Assembly: GCA_034096865.1 (NCBI GenBank)
Contig: JAWQFJ010026969.1
Coordinates: 10,001 to 37,500, forward strand
DNA: 27,500 nt
Direction: 5' to 3'
Origin: Theodoxus fluviatilis
Lineage: Eukaryota; Mollusca; Gastropoda; Cycloneritida; Neritidae
A program made the translations under genes and the position numbers. The notes under the pieces were generated by a model. It was given only the letters and a program-made list of their open reading frames with translations. It had not been told where the DNA came from and searched no databases. Shown one piece after another: positions 8,372 through 16,693 of the stretch (position 1 is its first letter; the number at the start of each line of letters is the position of its first letter).

Positions 8372-10152
8372 AACATCCCACCCCTTGCTGCCATCCCATA
8401 CCACCCCTTGCTGCCATCCCATACCACCCCTTGCTGCCATTCCATACCACCCCTTGCTGCCATCCCATACCACCCCTTGCTGCCATCCCATACCACTCCT
8501 TGCTGCCATCCCATACCACCCCTTGCTGCCATCCCATACCACCCCTTGCTGCCATCCCATACCACCCCTTGCTGCCATCCCATACCACCCCTTGCTGCCA
8601 TCCCATACCACCCCTTGCTGCCATCCCATACCACCCCTTGCTGCCATCCCATACCACCCCTTGCTGCCATCCCATACCTCCCCTTGCTGCCATCCCATAC
8701 CTCCCCTTGTTGCCATTCCATACAATCCCTTGTTGCCTTTCCCATACTACCCATTGCTGCCATCCCATACCACCCTTAGCTGCCATTCCATACAATCCAT
8801 TGCTGCCATCCCATACCACCCCTTGCTGCCATTCCATCCTACCCCTTGCGGCCATCCCATACCACCCCTTGCTGCCTTCCCATACCTCCCCTTGCTGCCA
8901 TCCCATACCACCCCTTGCTGCCATCCAATACCACCCCTTGCTGCCATTCCATCCTACCCCTTGCTGCCATCCCATACCACCCCTTGCTGCCATCCCATAC
9001 CACCCCTTGCTGCCATCCCATACCACCCCTTGCTGCCTTCCCATACCACCCCTTGCTGCCATTCCATCCTACCCCTTGCTGCCATCCCATACCACCCCTT
9101 GCTGCCTTCCCATACCACCCCTTGCTGCCTTCCCATACCTCCCCTTGCTGCCTTCCCATACCACTCCTTGCTGCCTTCCCATACCACCCCTTGCTGCCTT
9201 CCCATACCATCCCTTGCTGCCTTCCCATACCTCCCCTTGCTGCCTTCCCATACCTCCCCTTGCTGCCTTCCGGTTCCCATACCACCCCTTGCTGCCTTCC
9301 CATACCACCCCTTGCTGCCTTCCCATACCATCCCTTGCTGCCTTCCCATACCTCCTCTTGCTGCCTTCCCATACCTCCCCTTGCTGCCTTCCCATACCTC
9401 CTCTTGCTGCCTTCCCATACTTCCCCTTGCTGCCTTCCCATACCTCCCCTTGCTGCCTTCCGGTTCCCATACCACCCCTTGCTGCCTTCCCATACCACCC
9501 CTTGCTGCCTTCCCATACCATCCCTTGCTGCCTTCCCATACCTCCTCTTGCTGCCTTCCCATACCTCCCCTTGCTGCCTTCCCATACCACCCCTTGCTGC
9601 CTTCTCATACCACCCCTTGCTGCCATTCCATCCTACCCCTTGCTGCCTTCCCATACCACCCCTTGCTGCCTTCCCATACCACCCCTTGCTGCCTTCCCAT
9701 ACCTCCCCTTGCTGCCATCCTATACCACCCCTTGCTGCCTTCCCATACCACCCCTTGCTGCCATCCCATACCACCCTTTGCTGCCTTCCCATACCACCCC
9801 TTGCTGCCATCCCATACCCCCCCTTGCTGCCTTCCCATACCACCCCTTGCTGCCATCCCATACCACCCTTTGCTGCCTTCCCATACCTCCTCTTGCTGCC
9901 TTTCCATACCACCCCTTGCTGCCATCCCATACCACCCTTTGCTGCCTTCCCATACCTCCCCTTGCTGCCTTTCCATACCACCCCTTGCTGCCATCCCATA
10001 CCACCCCTTGCTGCCATTCCATACCACCCCTTGCTGCCACCCCATACCACCCCTTGCTGCCATCCCATACCTCCCCTTGCTGCCATCCCATACCACCCCT
10101 TGCTGCCACCCCATACCACCCCTTGCTGCCACCCCATACCATCCCTTGCTGC
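8372..10152. repeat. 23-bp satellite, about 77 copies (left arm of an inverted satellite pair)
   Basis: Units of CATACCACCCCTTGCTGCC plus ATCC or TTCC are repeated over about 1.8 kb. The first part is dominated by ATCC units and the middle by TTCC units. The unit has no stop codon in several frames, giving open frames of over 600 codons with a 23-residue period on the plus strand and similar ones on the minus strand; these are artefacts. A six-base variant unit (CCGGTTCCC) occurs at about 9269 and again 190 bp later, marking a higher-order duplication. The unit core is the reverse complement of the core of the 33-bp array at 10318-11815. Confidence 0.95.
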
Positions 10153-10317
10153 CCAGTGATGGTGTGGGCTAGATCCAGTTTTCCTACTCCAACTGGTTTC
10201 AAATGTGGGGAACATCAGGGAACACTTTCCAAAGGTCATCACTTACCATCTAATAATAGAACAGTGAACCAAGAGTATGAAAACATGATAGGTAGCAGCT
10301 GGTCCCAAAGCTGACAT
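10153..10317. other. Spacer between the two opposed satellite arrays
   Basis: About 165 bp of non-repetitive sequence that would form the loop of a hairpin between the two arrays. No gene recognised. Confidence 0.8.
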
Positions 10318-11815
10318 GGCAATGGCAATGGCAGCAAGTGGTGGAGGGTGGTGGTATGGGATGGCAGCAAGTGGTGGAGGGTGGTGGTATGGGATGGCAG
10401 CAAGTGGTGGAGGGTGGTGGTATGGGATGGCAGCAAGGGGTGGAGGGTGGTGGTATGGGATGGCAGCAATGGAAGGAGGGTGATGGTATGGGATGGCAGC
10501 AAGGGGTGGAGGGTGGTGGTATGGGATGGCAGCAATGGGTGGAGGGTGGTGGTATGGGATGGCAGCAAGAGGTGGAGGGTGGTGGTATGGGATGGCAGCA
10601 ATGGAAGGAGGGTGATGGTATGGGATGGCAGCAAGGGGTGGAGGGTGGTGGTATGGCAATGGCAGCAAGGGGTGGAGGGTGGTGGTATGGCAATGGCAGC
10701 AAGGGGTGGAGGGTGGTGGTACGGGATGGCAGCAAGGGGTGGAGGGTGGTGGTATGGGATGGCATTAATGGGTGGAGAGTGGTGGTATGGGATGGCAGCA
10801 AGGGGTGGTATGGGAAGGCAGCAAGGGGTGGTATGGGATGGCAGCAAGGGGTGGAGGGTGGTGGTATGGGATGGCAGCAAGGGGTGGAGGGTGGTGGTAT
10901 GGGATGGCAGCAAGGGGTGGAGGGTGGTGGTATGGGATGGCATCAATGGGTGAAGAGTGGTGGTATGGGATGGCAGCAAGGGGTGGTATGGGAAGGCAGC
11001 AAGGGGTGGAGGGTGGTGGTATGGGATGGCAGCAAGGGGTGGAGAGTGGTGGTATGGGATGGCAGCAAGGGGTGGAGGGTGGTGGTATGGGATGGCAGCA
11101 AGGGGTGGAGGGTGGTGGTATGGGATGGCAGCAATGGTGGAGGGTGGTGGTATGGGATGGCAGCAAGGGGTGGAGGGTGGTGGTATGGGATGGCAGCAAT
11201 GGTGGAGGGTGGTGGTATGGGATGGCAGCAAAGGGTGGAGGGTGGTGGTATGGGATGGCAGCAAGGGGTGGAGGGTGGTGGTATGGGATGGCAGCAAGGG
11301 GTGGAGGGTGGTGGTATGGGATGGCAGCAAGTGGTGGAGGGTGGTGGTATGGGATGGCAGCAAGGGGTGGAGGGTGGTGGTATGGGATGGCAGCAATGGT
11401 GGAGGGTGGTGGTATGGGATGGCAGCAAGGGGTGGAGGGTGGTGGTATGGGATGGCAGCAAGTGGTGGAGGGTGGTGGTATGGGATGGCAGCAAGGGGTG
11501 GAGGGTGGTGGTATGGGATGGCAGCAAGGGGTGGAGGGTGGTGGTATGGGATGGCAGCAAGGGGTGGAGGGTGGTGGTATGGGATGGCAGCAAGGGGTGG
11601 AGAGTGGTGGTATGGGATGGCAGCAAGGGGTGGAGGGTGGTGGTATGGCATGGCAGCAAGGGGTGGAGGGTGGTGGTATGGCAATGCCAGCAATGGGTGG
11701 AGGGTGGTGGTATGGGATGGCAGCAAGGGGTGGAGGGTGGTGGTATAGGATGGCAGCAAGGGGTGGAGGGGGGTGGTATGGGATGGCAGCAAGGGGTGGA
11801 GGGTGGTGGTATGGG
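10318..11815. repeat. 33-bp satellite, about 44 copies (right arm of the inverted satellite pair)
   Basis: Units of GGTATGGGATGGCAGCAAGG plus GGTGGAGGGTGGT. The 23-base core is the reverse complement of the 23-bp unit of 8372-10152, and about ten bases (GGAGGGTGGT) are extra. Some units lack the extra bases (10800-10850, 10978-11000), returning to the 23-bp form, which supports derivation of one array from the other. The 33-bp period gives 11-residue periodic open frames in all frames; none is a gene. Confidence 0.95.
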
Positions 11816-11880
11816 ACGTCATGCATCAGTCACTTTCAGGTACAAGCTTTAGCATCAGAATGGCATGTTATGTTGTTCTG

Positions 11881-12395
11881 TAATGTACTGTATTGTACTG
11901 TATTGCACTGTACTGTACTGTGGCAGGACCGAGTCTATGTAGGCGTCTTAATTCCTCCAGTCCCACTCACTTGTAGCACTCCACCTGCCACTGTACTGTA
12001 TTGTACTGTACTGTATTGCACTGTACTGTACTGTGGCAGGACCAAGTCTATGTAAGTGTCAAAATTCCTCCAGTCCCACTCACTTGTAGCACTCCACCTG
12101 CCACTGTACTGTACTGCACTGTAGTGTACTGTAGCAGGACCAAGTCTATGTTGGCGTCTTAATTCTTCTAGCCCCACTCACGTGTAGCATTCGACCTGCC
12201 ACTGTACTGTATTGTACTGTACTGCAGCAGGACCATGTCTATGTAGGCGTCTTAATTCCTCTAGCCCCACTCACTTGTAGCACTCCACCTGCCACTGTAC
12301 TGTACTGTATTGTACTGTACTGCAGCAGGACCATGTCTATGTAGGCGTCTTAATTCTTCTAGCCCCACTCACTTGTAGCACTCCACCTGCCACTG
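11881..12395 (-). repeat. Tandem array of the exon 5 donor region (five copies including the real one)
   Basis: Five copies of a 32-bp block carrying the last 23 bases of exon 5 (core GGCAGGTGGAGTGCTAC) and the donor GTGAGTGGG lie at 11962-11993, 12075-12106, 12173-12204, 12266-12297 and 12364-12395. The last is the genuine exon end. Between them is a shared intronic segment (GACGCCTACATAGAC, GGTCCTGC) and a variable (TACAG)n tract, giving periods of 113, 98, 93 and 98 bp. All five donors are intact; the third copy has exon-part substitutions. In the exon frame, read-through past the genuine donor meets TGA at once. Confidence 0.93.
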
Positions 12396-12547
12396 GGCAG
12401 AGGCAGTGACGAAGCTGTCCAGGCGAGAGATGTACTGGATGGGGCCCGGCAGCAGGGCTCCAGGCAGAAAGCGGCTGAAGGCAAAAGTCTCCTGCTCAAA
12501 GATGGACACCGTCCCGTCCATGGACTGCACACAGATGAAGTCCCGGC
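12373..12547 (-). CDS. BBS9: BBS9 coding exon 5 (beta-propeller), flanked by arrays of its own splice sites
   Basis: Residues 152-210. The acceptor is GATAATTTCAG (AG at 12549-12548). The exon reads RDFICVQSMDGTVSIFEQ, then FAFSRFLPGALLPGP and LDSFVTASAQWQVECY, and ends at TACAA|GTGAGT (GT at 12372-12371), phase 2. This matches vertebrate BBS9 (GRDLIC.QSMDG..., FGRFLPG.LLPGP) with high identity. Uniquely in the window, the first 19 exon bases with the upstream acceptor are repeated 32 more times upstream, and the last 23 exon bases with the donor are repeated four more times downstream. I chose the copies next to the full coding body as genuine because only these give the conserved protein in phase. 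Confidence 0.95.
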
Positions 12548-13051
12548 CTGAAATTATCAGCACACCATTAGAGTTTACACAGATGAAGTCCCGGCCTGAA
12601 ATTATCAGCATACCATTAGAGTCTACACAGATGAAGTCCCGGCCTGAAATTATCAGCACACCATTAGAGTTTACACAGATGAAGTCCCCGCCTGAAATTA
12701 TCAGCATACCATTAGAGTTTACACAGATTAAGTCCCCACCTGAAATTATCAGCATACCATTAGAGTCTACACAGATTAAGTCCCCACCTTAAATTATCAG
12801 CATACCATTAGAGTTTACACAGATGAAGTCCCGGCCTGAAATTATCAGCATACCATTAGAGTTTACACAGATTAAGTCCCGGCCTGAAATTATCAGCATA
12901 CCATTAGATTTTACACAGATGAAGTCCTGGCCTGAAATTATCAGCATACCATTAGAGTTTACACAGATTAAGTCCCCGCCTGAAATTATCAGCATACCAT
13001 TAGAGTTTACACAGATGAAGTACCGGCCTGAAATTATCAGCATACCATTAG
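12535..13051 (-). repeat. 48-bp array of the exon 5 acceptor, proximal part (11 units including the real one)
   Basis: ATTATCAG recurs at 12553 and every 48 bp to 13033. In gene sense each unit reads GCTGATAATTTCAG followed by an exon-like GCCGGGACTTCATCTGTGT and then AACTCTAATGGTATG. The unit nearest the exon is the genuine acceptor, after which the coding sequence continues. Units 2-6 keep an AG; in unit 6 the CAG is AAG and a TAA lies just before it in the exon frame. The reading frame through the units equals the exon 5 frame. Confidence 0.95.
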
Positions 13052-13656
13052 CTCTCTGGCGTCGCATCGCATCCCAGCATGCGATGTGATAACAAATGTC
13101 TCTTTCTGCTTTTTACTGGTCTAAGGGAGATAAATCTTGTTTGCCTGTGTTGCTAAACGAATGTGCAAGCAGATTTAGCTCCCTTTAGTCGATCTTTTAC
13201 ACCAATGATCAGAAATCGAAACTTTTGTGCCCATGGTGTATGTTGACAAAATGGCGATAGAGCGACAAACGGAGACGCTAAATATTGTGATTGTTCTCCA
13301 AAATCATAAGTTTTTCATGATTTGGTTTATTGCAAGCTTCTATCTGCTTGTACTTGTCTATACTAAACGTTTATAAACATTTGCATTGCTTGGATATGGA
13401 AATTTCTGTGCTTGTCTTCCCATAACACAGGTAGTGAACAGGTTTTTTCCCCCCTACTTTTTCATTTTTGCGCATCTACACACTCAATTCTATGGTGTGT
13501 AATTCATAATTAGCACTTTTAGTCACTTACATCATTCTTTGCGTTAAAGAGTAAATAGAGAGCTTTCATTTGAGATATAATTTGTCTTGTTATCTTATGC
13601 CTTTGTATTTTTATTATATGTTTGAAAATGCATGAAAAACTTACGACGCCAAAGAG
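13052..13656. mobile_element. 605-bp MITE inserted in the exon 5 acceptor array
   Basis: Begins CTCTCTGGCGTCG and ends CGACGCCAAAGAG, 13-bp terminal inverted repeats with one mismatch. It is flanked by TTAG at 13048-13051 and 13657-13660, a 4-bp target duplication. Removing 609 bp restores the 48-bp period exactly (13033 to 13690 is 48 + 609). Inside are two inverted AAGGGAG(A/C)TAAAT motifs (about 13123-13138 and 13168-13184). It has no coding capacity and the family is unknown; it is non-autonomous. Confidence 0.9.
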
Positions 13657-14712
13657 TTAGAGTTTACACAGATGAAGTCCCGGCCTGAAATTATCAGCAT
13701 ACCATTAGAGTTTACACAGATTAAGTCCCCGCCTGAAATTATCAGCATACCATTAGATTTTATGCAGATGAAGTCCCATCCTGAAATTATCAGCACACCA
13801 TTAGAGTTTATGCAGATGAAGTCCCATCCTGAAATTATCAGCACACCATTAGAGTCTATGCAGACAAAGTCCCATCCTGAAATTATCAGCACACCATTAG
13901 AGTTTATGCAGATGAAGTCCCATCCTGAAATTATCAGCACACCATTAGAGTCTATGCAGACAAAGTCCCATCCTGAAATTATCAGCACACCATTAGAGTC
14001 TATGCAGATAAAGTCCCATCCTGAAATTATCAGCACACCATTAGATGGTATGCAGACAAAGTCCCATCCTGAAATTATCAGCACACCATTAGAGTTTATG
14101 CAGATGAAGTCCCATCCTGAAATTATCAGCACACCATTAGAGTCTATGCAGATGAAGTCCCATCCTGAAATTATCAGCACACCATTAGAGTCTATGCAGA
14201 TGAAGTCCCATCCTGAAATTATCAGCACACCATTAGAGTCTATGCAGACAAAGTCCCATCCTGAAATTATCAGCACACCATTAGAGTATATGCAGATAAA
14301 GTCCCATCCTGAAATTATCAGCACACCATTAGATGGTATGCAGACAAAGTCCCATCCTGAAATTATCAGCACACCATTAGAGTTTATGCAGATGAAGTCC
14401 CATCCTGAAATTATCAGCACACCATTAGAGTCTATGCAGACAAAGTCCCATCCTGAAATTATCAGCACACCATTAGAGTCTATGCAGATAAAAGTCCCAT
14501 CCTGAAATTATCAGCACACCATTAGAGTCTATGCAGATAAAGTCCCATCATGAAATTATCAGCACACCATTAGAGTCTATGCAGACAAAGTCCCATCCTG
14601 AAATTATCAGCACACCATTAGAGTCTATGCAGACAAAGTTCCATCCTGAAATTATCAGCACACCATTAGATTCTATGCAGATAAAGTCCCATCCTGAAAT
14701 TATCAGCACACC
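13657..14712 (-). repeat. 48-bp array of the exon 5 acceptor, distal part (22 units)
   Basis: ATTATCAG recurs every 48 bp from 13690 to 14458, then at 14507 (one 49-bp unit with an extra A), 14555, 14603, 14651 and 14699. The first two units are of the exon-proximal type (GGCCGGGAC or GGCGGGGAC); the other 20 form a second type reading GGATGGGACTT. A 275-codon open frame with a 16-residue period crosses this part. In gene sense every unit keeps TGATAATTTCAG, a complete acceptor. Confidence 0.95.
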
Positions 14713-14872
14713 AGTCTGTACTGGGCCTTTCAGCTGTGCACTCCCGGGCTTTGGGATCAATGTGGCCCTGTTAAATTACAGATAACTATTTACTCATTAC
14801 TAAAGTGTTTCATCAAACTGACACCCGTCAAGCAAAGTACCACGCGCTGCTGCCTGACCATTCTGTGCCCAC

Positions 14873-14989
14873 CTTTGACGCCTCCAAAGTTGCCGTAGCA
14901 GAAGTTGAAGGCGGTCCGCTGTAGGGCGTGCTCATACAGCAGCTGCATCTGGTAGTGGCTGCCATGGTCCGACCTCCCTGCTGATGATT
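14873..14989 (-). CDS. BBS9: BBS9 coding exon 4 (beta-propeller)
   Basis: Residues 113-152. After the CTGTTTCAG acceptor (AG at 14991-14990) the exon reads [20 protein letters not shown] and then [19 protein letters not shown], matching the conserved BBS9 stretch (M.LMYEH.LQRTA.N..YG.FGGVKGRD). The donor is GTCAAAG|GTGGGC (GT at 14872-14871), leaving phase 1. The acceptor directly abuts a roughly 700-bp GGAT/GGGT/GGGGA simple-repeat block, which is pyrimidine-rich on the sense strand. A methionine-initiated open frame runs through that block but is not coding. Confidence 0.95.
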
Positions 14990-15005
14990 CTGAAACAGAG
15001 AGAGA

Positions 15006-15560
15006 TGGGTGAGTGGATGGATGGATGGATGGATGGATGGATGGATGGATGGATGGATGGGTGGGTGCGTGGGTGGGTGGGTGAATGGATGGATGGATGG
15101 ATGGATGGATGGGTGGGTGGGTGGGTGGGTGGATGGATGGATGGATGGATGGATGGATGGGTGGGTGGGTGGGTGGGTGGGTGAGTGGGTGGGTGGGTGG
15201 GAGGGTGGGTGGGTGGATGGGTGGATGGGTGGGTGGGTAGTGAATGGATGGGTGGGTGGATGGATGGATGGATGGATGGATGGATGGATGGATGGATGGA
15301 TGGATGGATGGGTGGGTGGGTGGGTGGGTGGGTGGGTGGGTGGGTGGGTGGGTGGGTGGGTGGGTGGATGGGTGGGTGGGTGGATGGATGGGTGGGTGGG
15401 TGGATGGATGGATGGGTGGAAGGATGGGTGGGTGGGTGGGTGGGTGGGTGAATGGATGGATTGGTGGGTGGGTGGGTGGATGGATGGATGGATGGATGGA
15501 TGGATGGATGGATGGATGGATGGGTGGGTGGGTGGGTGGGTGAATAAATGGATGAATGGA
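15006..15560. repeat. (GGAT/GGGT)n simple repeat next to the exon 4 acceptor
   Basis: Alternating blocks of GGAT and GGGT tetranucleotides over about 550 bp, beginning about 15 bp upstream (gene sense) of the exon 4 acceptor. On the transcribed sense strand this is (ATCC/ACCC)n. Block borders look like a history of slippage between the two tetramers. Open frames rich in Trp-Met-Asp-Gly or Pro-Thr-His are artefacts. Confidence 0.95.
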
Positions 15561-15571
15561 TGAATGGATGA

Positions 15572-15693
15572 ATGGAGGGGAGGGGAGGGGAGGGGAGGGG
15601 AGGGAGGGGAGGGGAGGGGAGGGGAGGGGAGTGGAGGGGAGGGGAGGGGAGGGGAGGGGAGGGGAGGGGAGGGGAGGGGAGAGGAGGGGAGGG
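15572..15693. repeat. (GGGGA)n purine tract
   Basis: About 24 GGGGA pentamers with few interruptions, all purine on the plus strand. It is a mirror-symmetric homopurine tract able to form triplex or quadruplex DNA; in the BBS9 transcript it is an uninterrupted pyrimidine tract. Confidence 0.93.
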
Positions 15694-15980
15694 ACCCTGG
15701 GCCACCACAAGTTCCAGGATGCCACTGGCAAGAAGTCGAAAAGTGCAGATCTCTGGTCCAAGTTTCATCCTGAATGAAAATATAATGACAAAAATACTGA
15801 CAACTCCTTTATCAACTATCAGAATTAAAATACAGATATTAATCTCACTGCATCTATTCCAGCTGTCTAGTGCTCTGTGAACAATAAGAGCTGGTTTTCC
15901 TTTCATGAGCAACACTGCAGGTAAAGAAAGCACAGAGGAGATTTACTGAGCAACACACAAATAACTGCAAGCGCACTCAC
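15694..15980. other. Rest of intron 3, no recognised features
   Basis: About 290 bp of unique-looking intron between the purine tract and the exon 3 donor. Confidence 0.6.
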
Positions 15981-16045
15981 CTGTAATGCTTACAATGGAC
16001 AGCTTCCTTGGGTGCAGCAAAGCCAGAACTAGATTATCTGATCCT
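15981..16045 (-). CDS. BBS9: BBS9 coding exon 3 (65 nt, beta-propeller strand)
   Basis: Residues 91-113. This short exon lies between TTTGCAG (AG at 16047-16046) and ACAG|GTGAGT (GT at 15980-15979). It encodes GSDNLVLALLHPRKLSIVSI, which corresponds to the vertebrate BBS9 segment LAVLH.RKL.VYS. Incoming phase 2 and outgoing phase 1 fit exons 2 and 4 exactly. It is too short to stand out as an open frame and was found by following the expected protein order. Intron 2, upstream in gene sense, is the largest in the window and carries the nested CpG-rich element. Confidence 0.93.
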
Positions 16046-16181
16046 CTGCAAACAAACAATGAAGACAAGTCAAATACAAGTACACTGCAGTGCTCCTTGT
16101 TGTCTGAACGTGTTCAGTCATCAGAACTCAAGCTAAGGTCCCTAGAAAGTGGAATTTATGAGCGCTGTCTCTGCAGTCACT

Positions 16182-16334
16182 AACAAGAAGGGCAAAGCCC
16201 ATACGACTCACATGCTTGACCTTGACCTTTATATGACCTTGACCTTCAGGTGACCTTCAAGGTCAAGGTCAAACAACTAAACCTACCAATGACATCATAC
16301 ACAAAGAAATGCTTTACACATTTTTCCTACCAAA
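16182..16334 (+). mobile_element. CAAGGTCA-rich dispersed element, copy C, left fragment
   Basis: Starts AACAAGAAGGGCAAAGCCC as in copy B and includes GACTCACATGC and several TGACCTTGACC motifs. It stops abruptly after CTACCAAA, and the sequence resumes at 21548 with ATACATGTGACC, exactly the next bases of copy B. The 5213 bp between are a later insertion. Confidence 0.88.
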
Positions 16335-16693
16335 TTTAAGAAATTTAAACTAATTTCTATGTTTTCTTGACATACTTACCAGTAGACAACTCATAGGTAT
16401 GTGACCTTTCACCTCGAAAAAAGATTTGCATAAATCTTCCCCACCCACGTGGCCACCTCATAAGCCAATGAAGTGGCTTCATCCATAGCGTCATAGCCAG
16501 TGAAAGGGAGGCAACTCTCACCATTTCCCGCGCATGCGCTCAGATACCAGGGATCTGGCCACGTGGCCTCACTTTCGACAACACACCGAGACTGGTGAAG
16601 ATGCACAAAAAATGGGGAGGAGGGTGGGAAAAATAATGTTGTCTACTGGTAAGTATGTCAAGAAAACATAGAAATTAGTTTAAATTTCTTAAA
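16335..16693. mobile_element. 359-bp MITE with 56-bp terminal inverted repeats
   Basis: 16335-16390 and 16638-16693 are perfect inverted repeats of 56 bp (beginning TTTAAGAAATTTAAAC). The subterminal part (CATAGGTATGTGACC to CCACGTGGCC, about 16390-16580) matches in reverse complement the right end of the neighbouring 4.85-kb element, so both belong to one family. Palindromes GCGCATGCGC and CCACGTGG lie inside. The TIR contains TTGACATACTTACCAG going in, which reads CTGGTAAGTATG going out. It has no coding capacity and the superfamily is unknown. Confidence 0.85.

Noticed and set aside
8385..10314. Open frames of about 600 codons on the plus strand and about 470 on the minus strand, Pro/His/Leu- or Gly/Trp-rich
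   Set aside because: They follow the 23-bp satellite exactly, with a 23-residue period in every frame; the unit simply lacks stop codons. There is no start context, splice support or family.
10239..12055. Open frames of about 430-530 codons with 11-residue periods
   Set aside because: They are products of the stop-free 33-bp unit, present in several frames of both strands at once.
13641..14468. 275-codon frame with 16-residue repeats, or a CRISPR-like array of regular units
   Set aside because: Not a separate gene: it is the 48-bp splice-site array read in the exon 5 frame. Not CRISPR: there are no unique spacers, and the setting is an animal intron.
14790..15933. Thr/His/Pro-rich and Trp/Met/Asp/Gly-rich frames
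   Set aside because: Translations of the tetra- and pentanucleotide repeats. Only the exon 4 portion (14873-14989) is real coding sequence.
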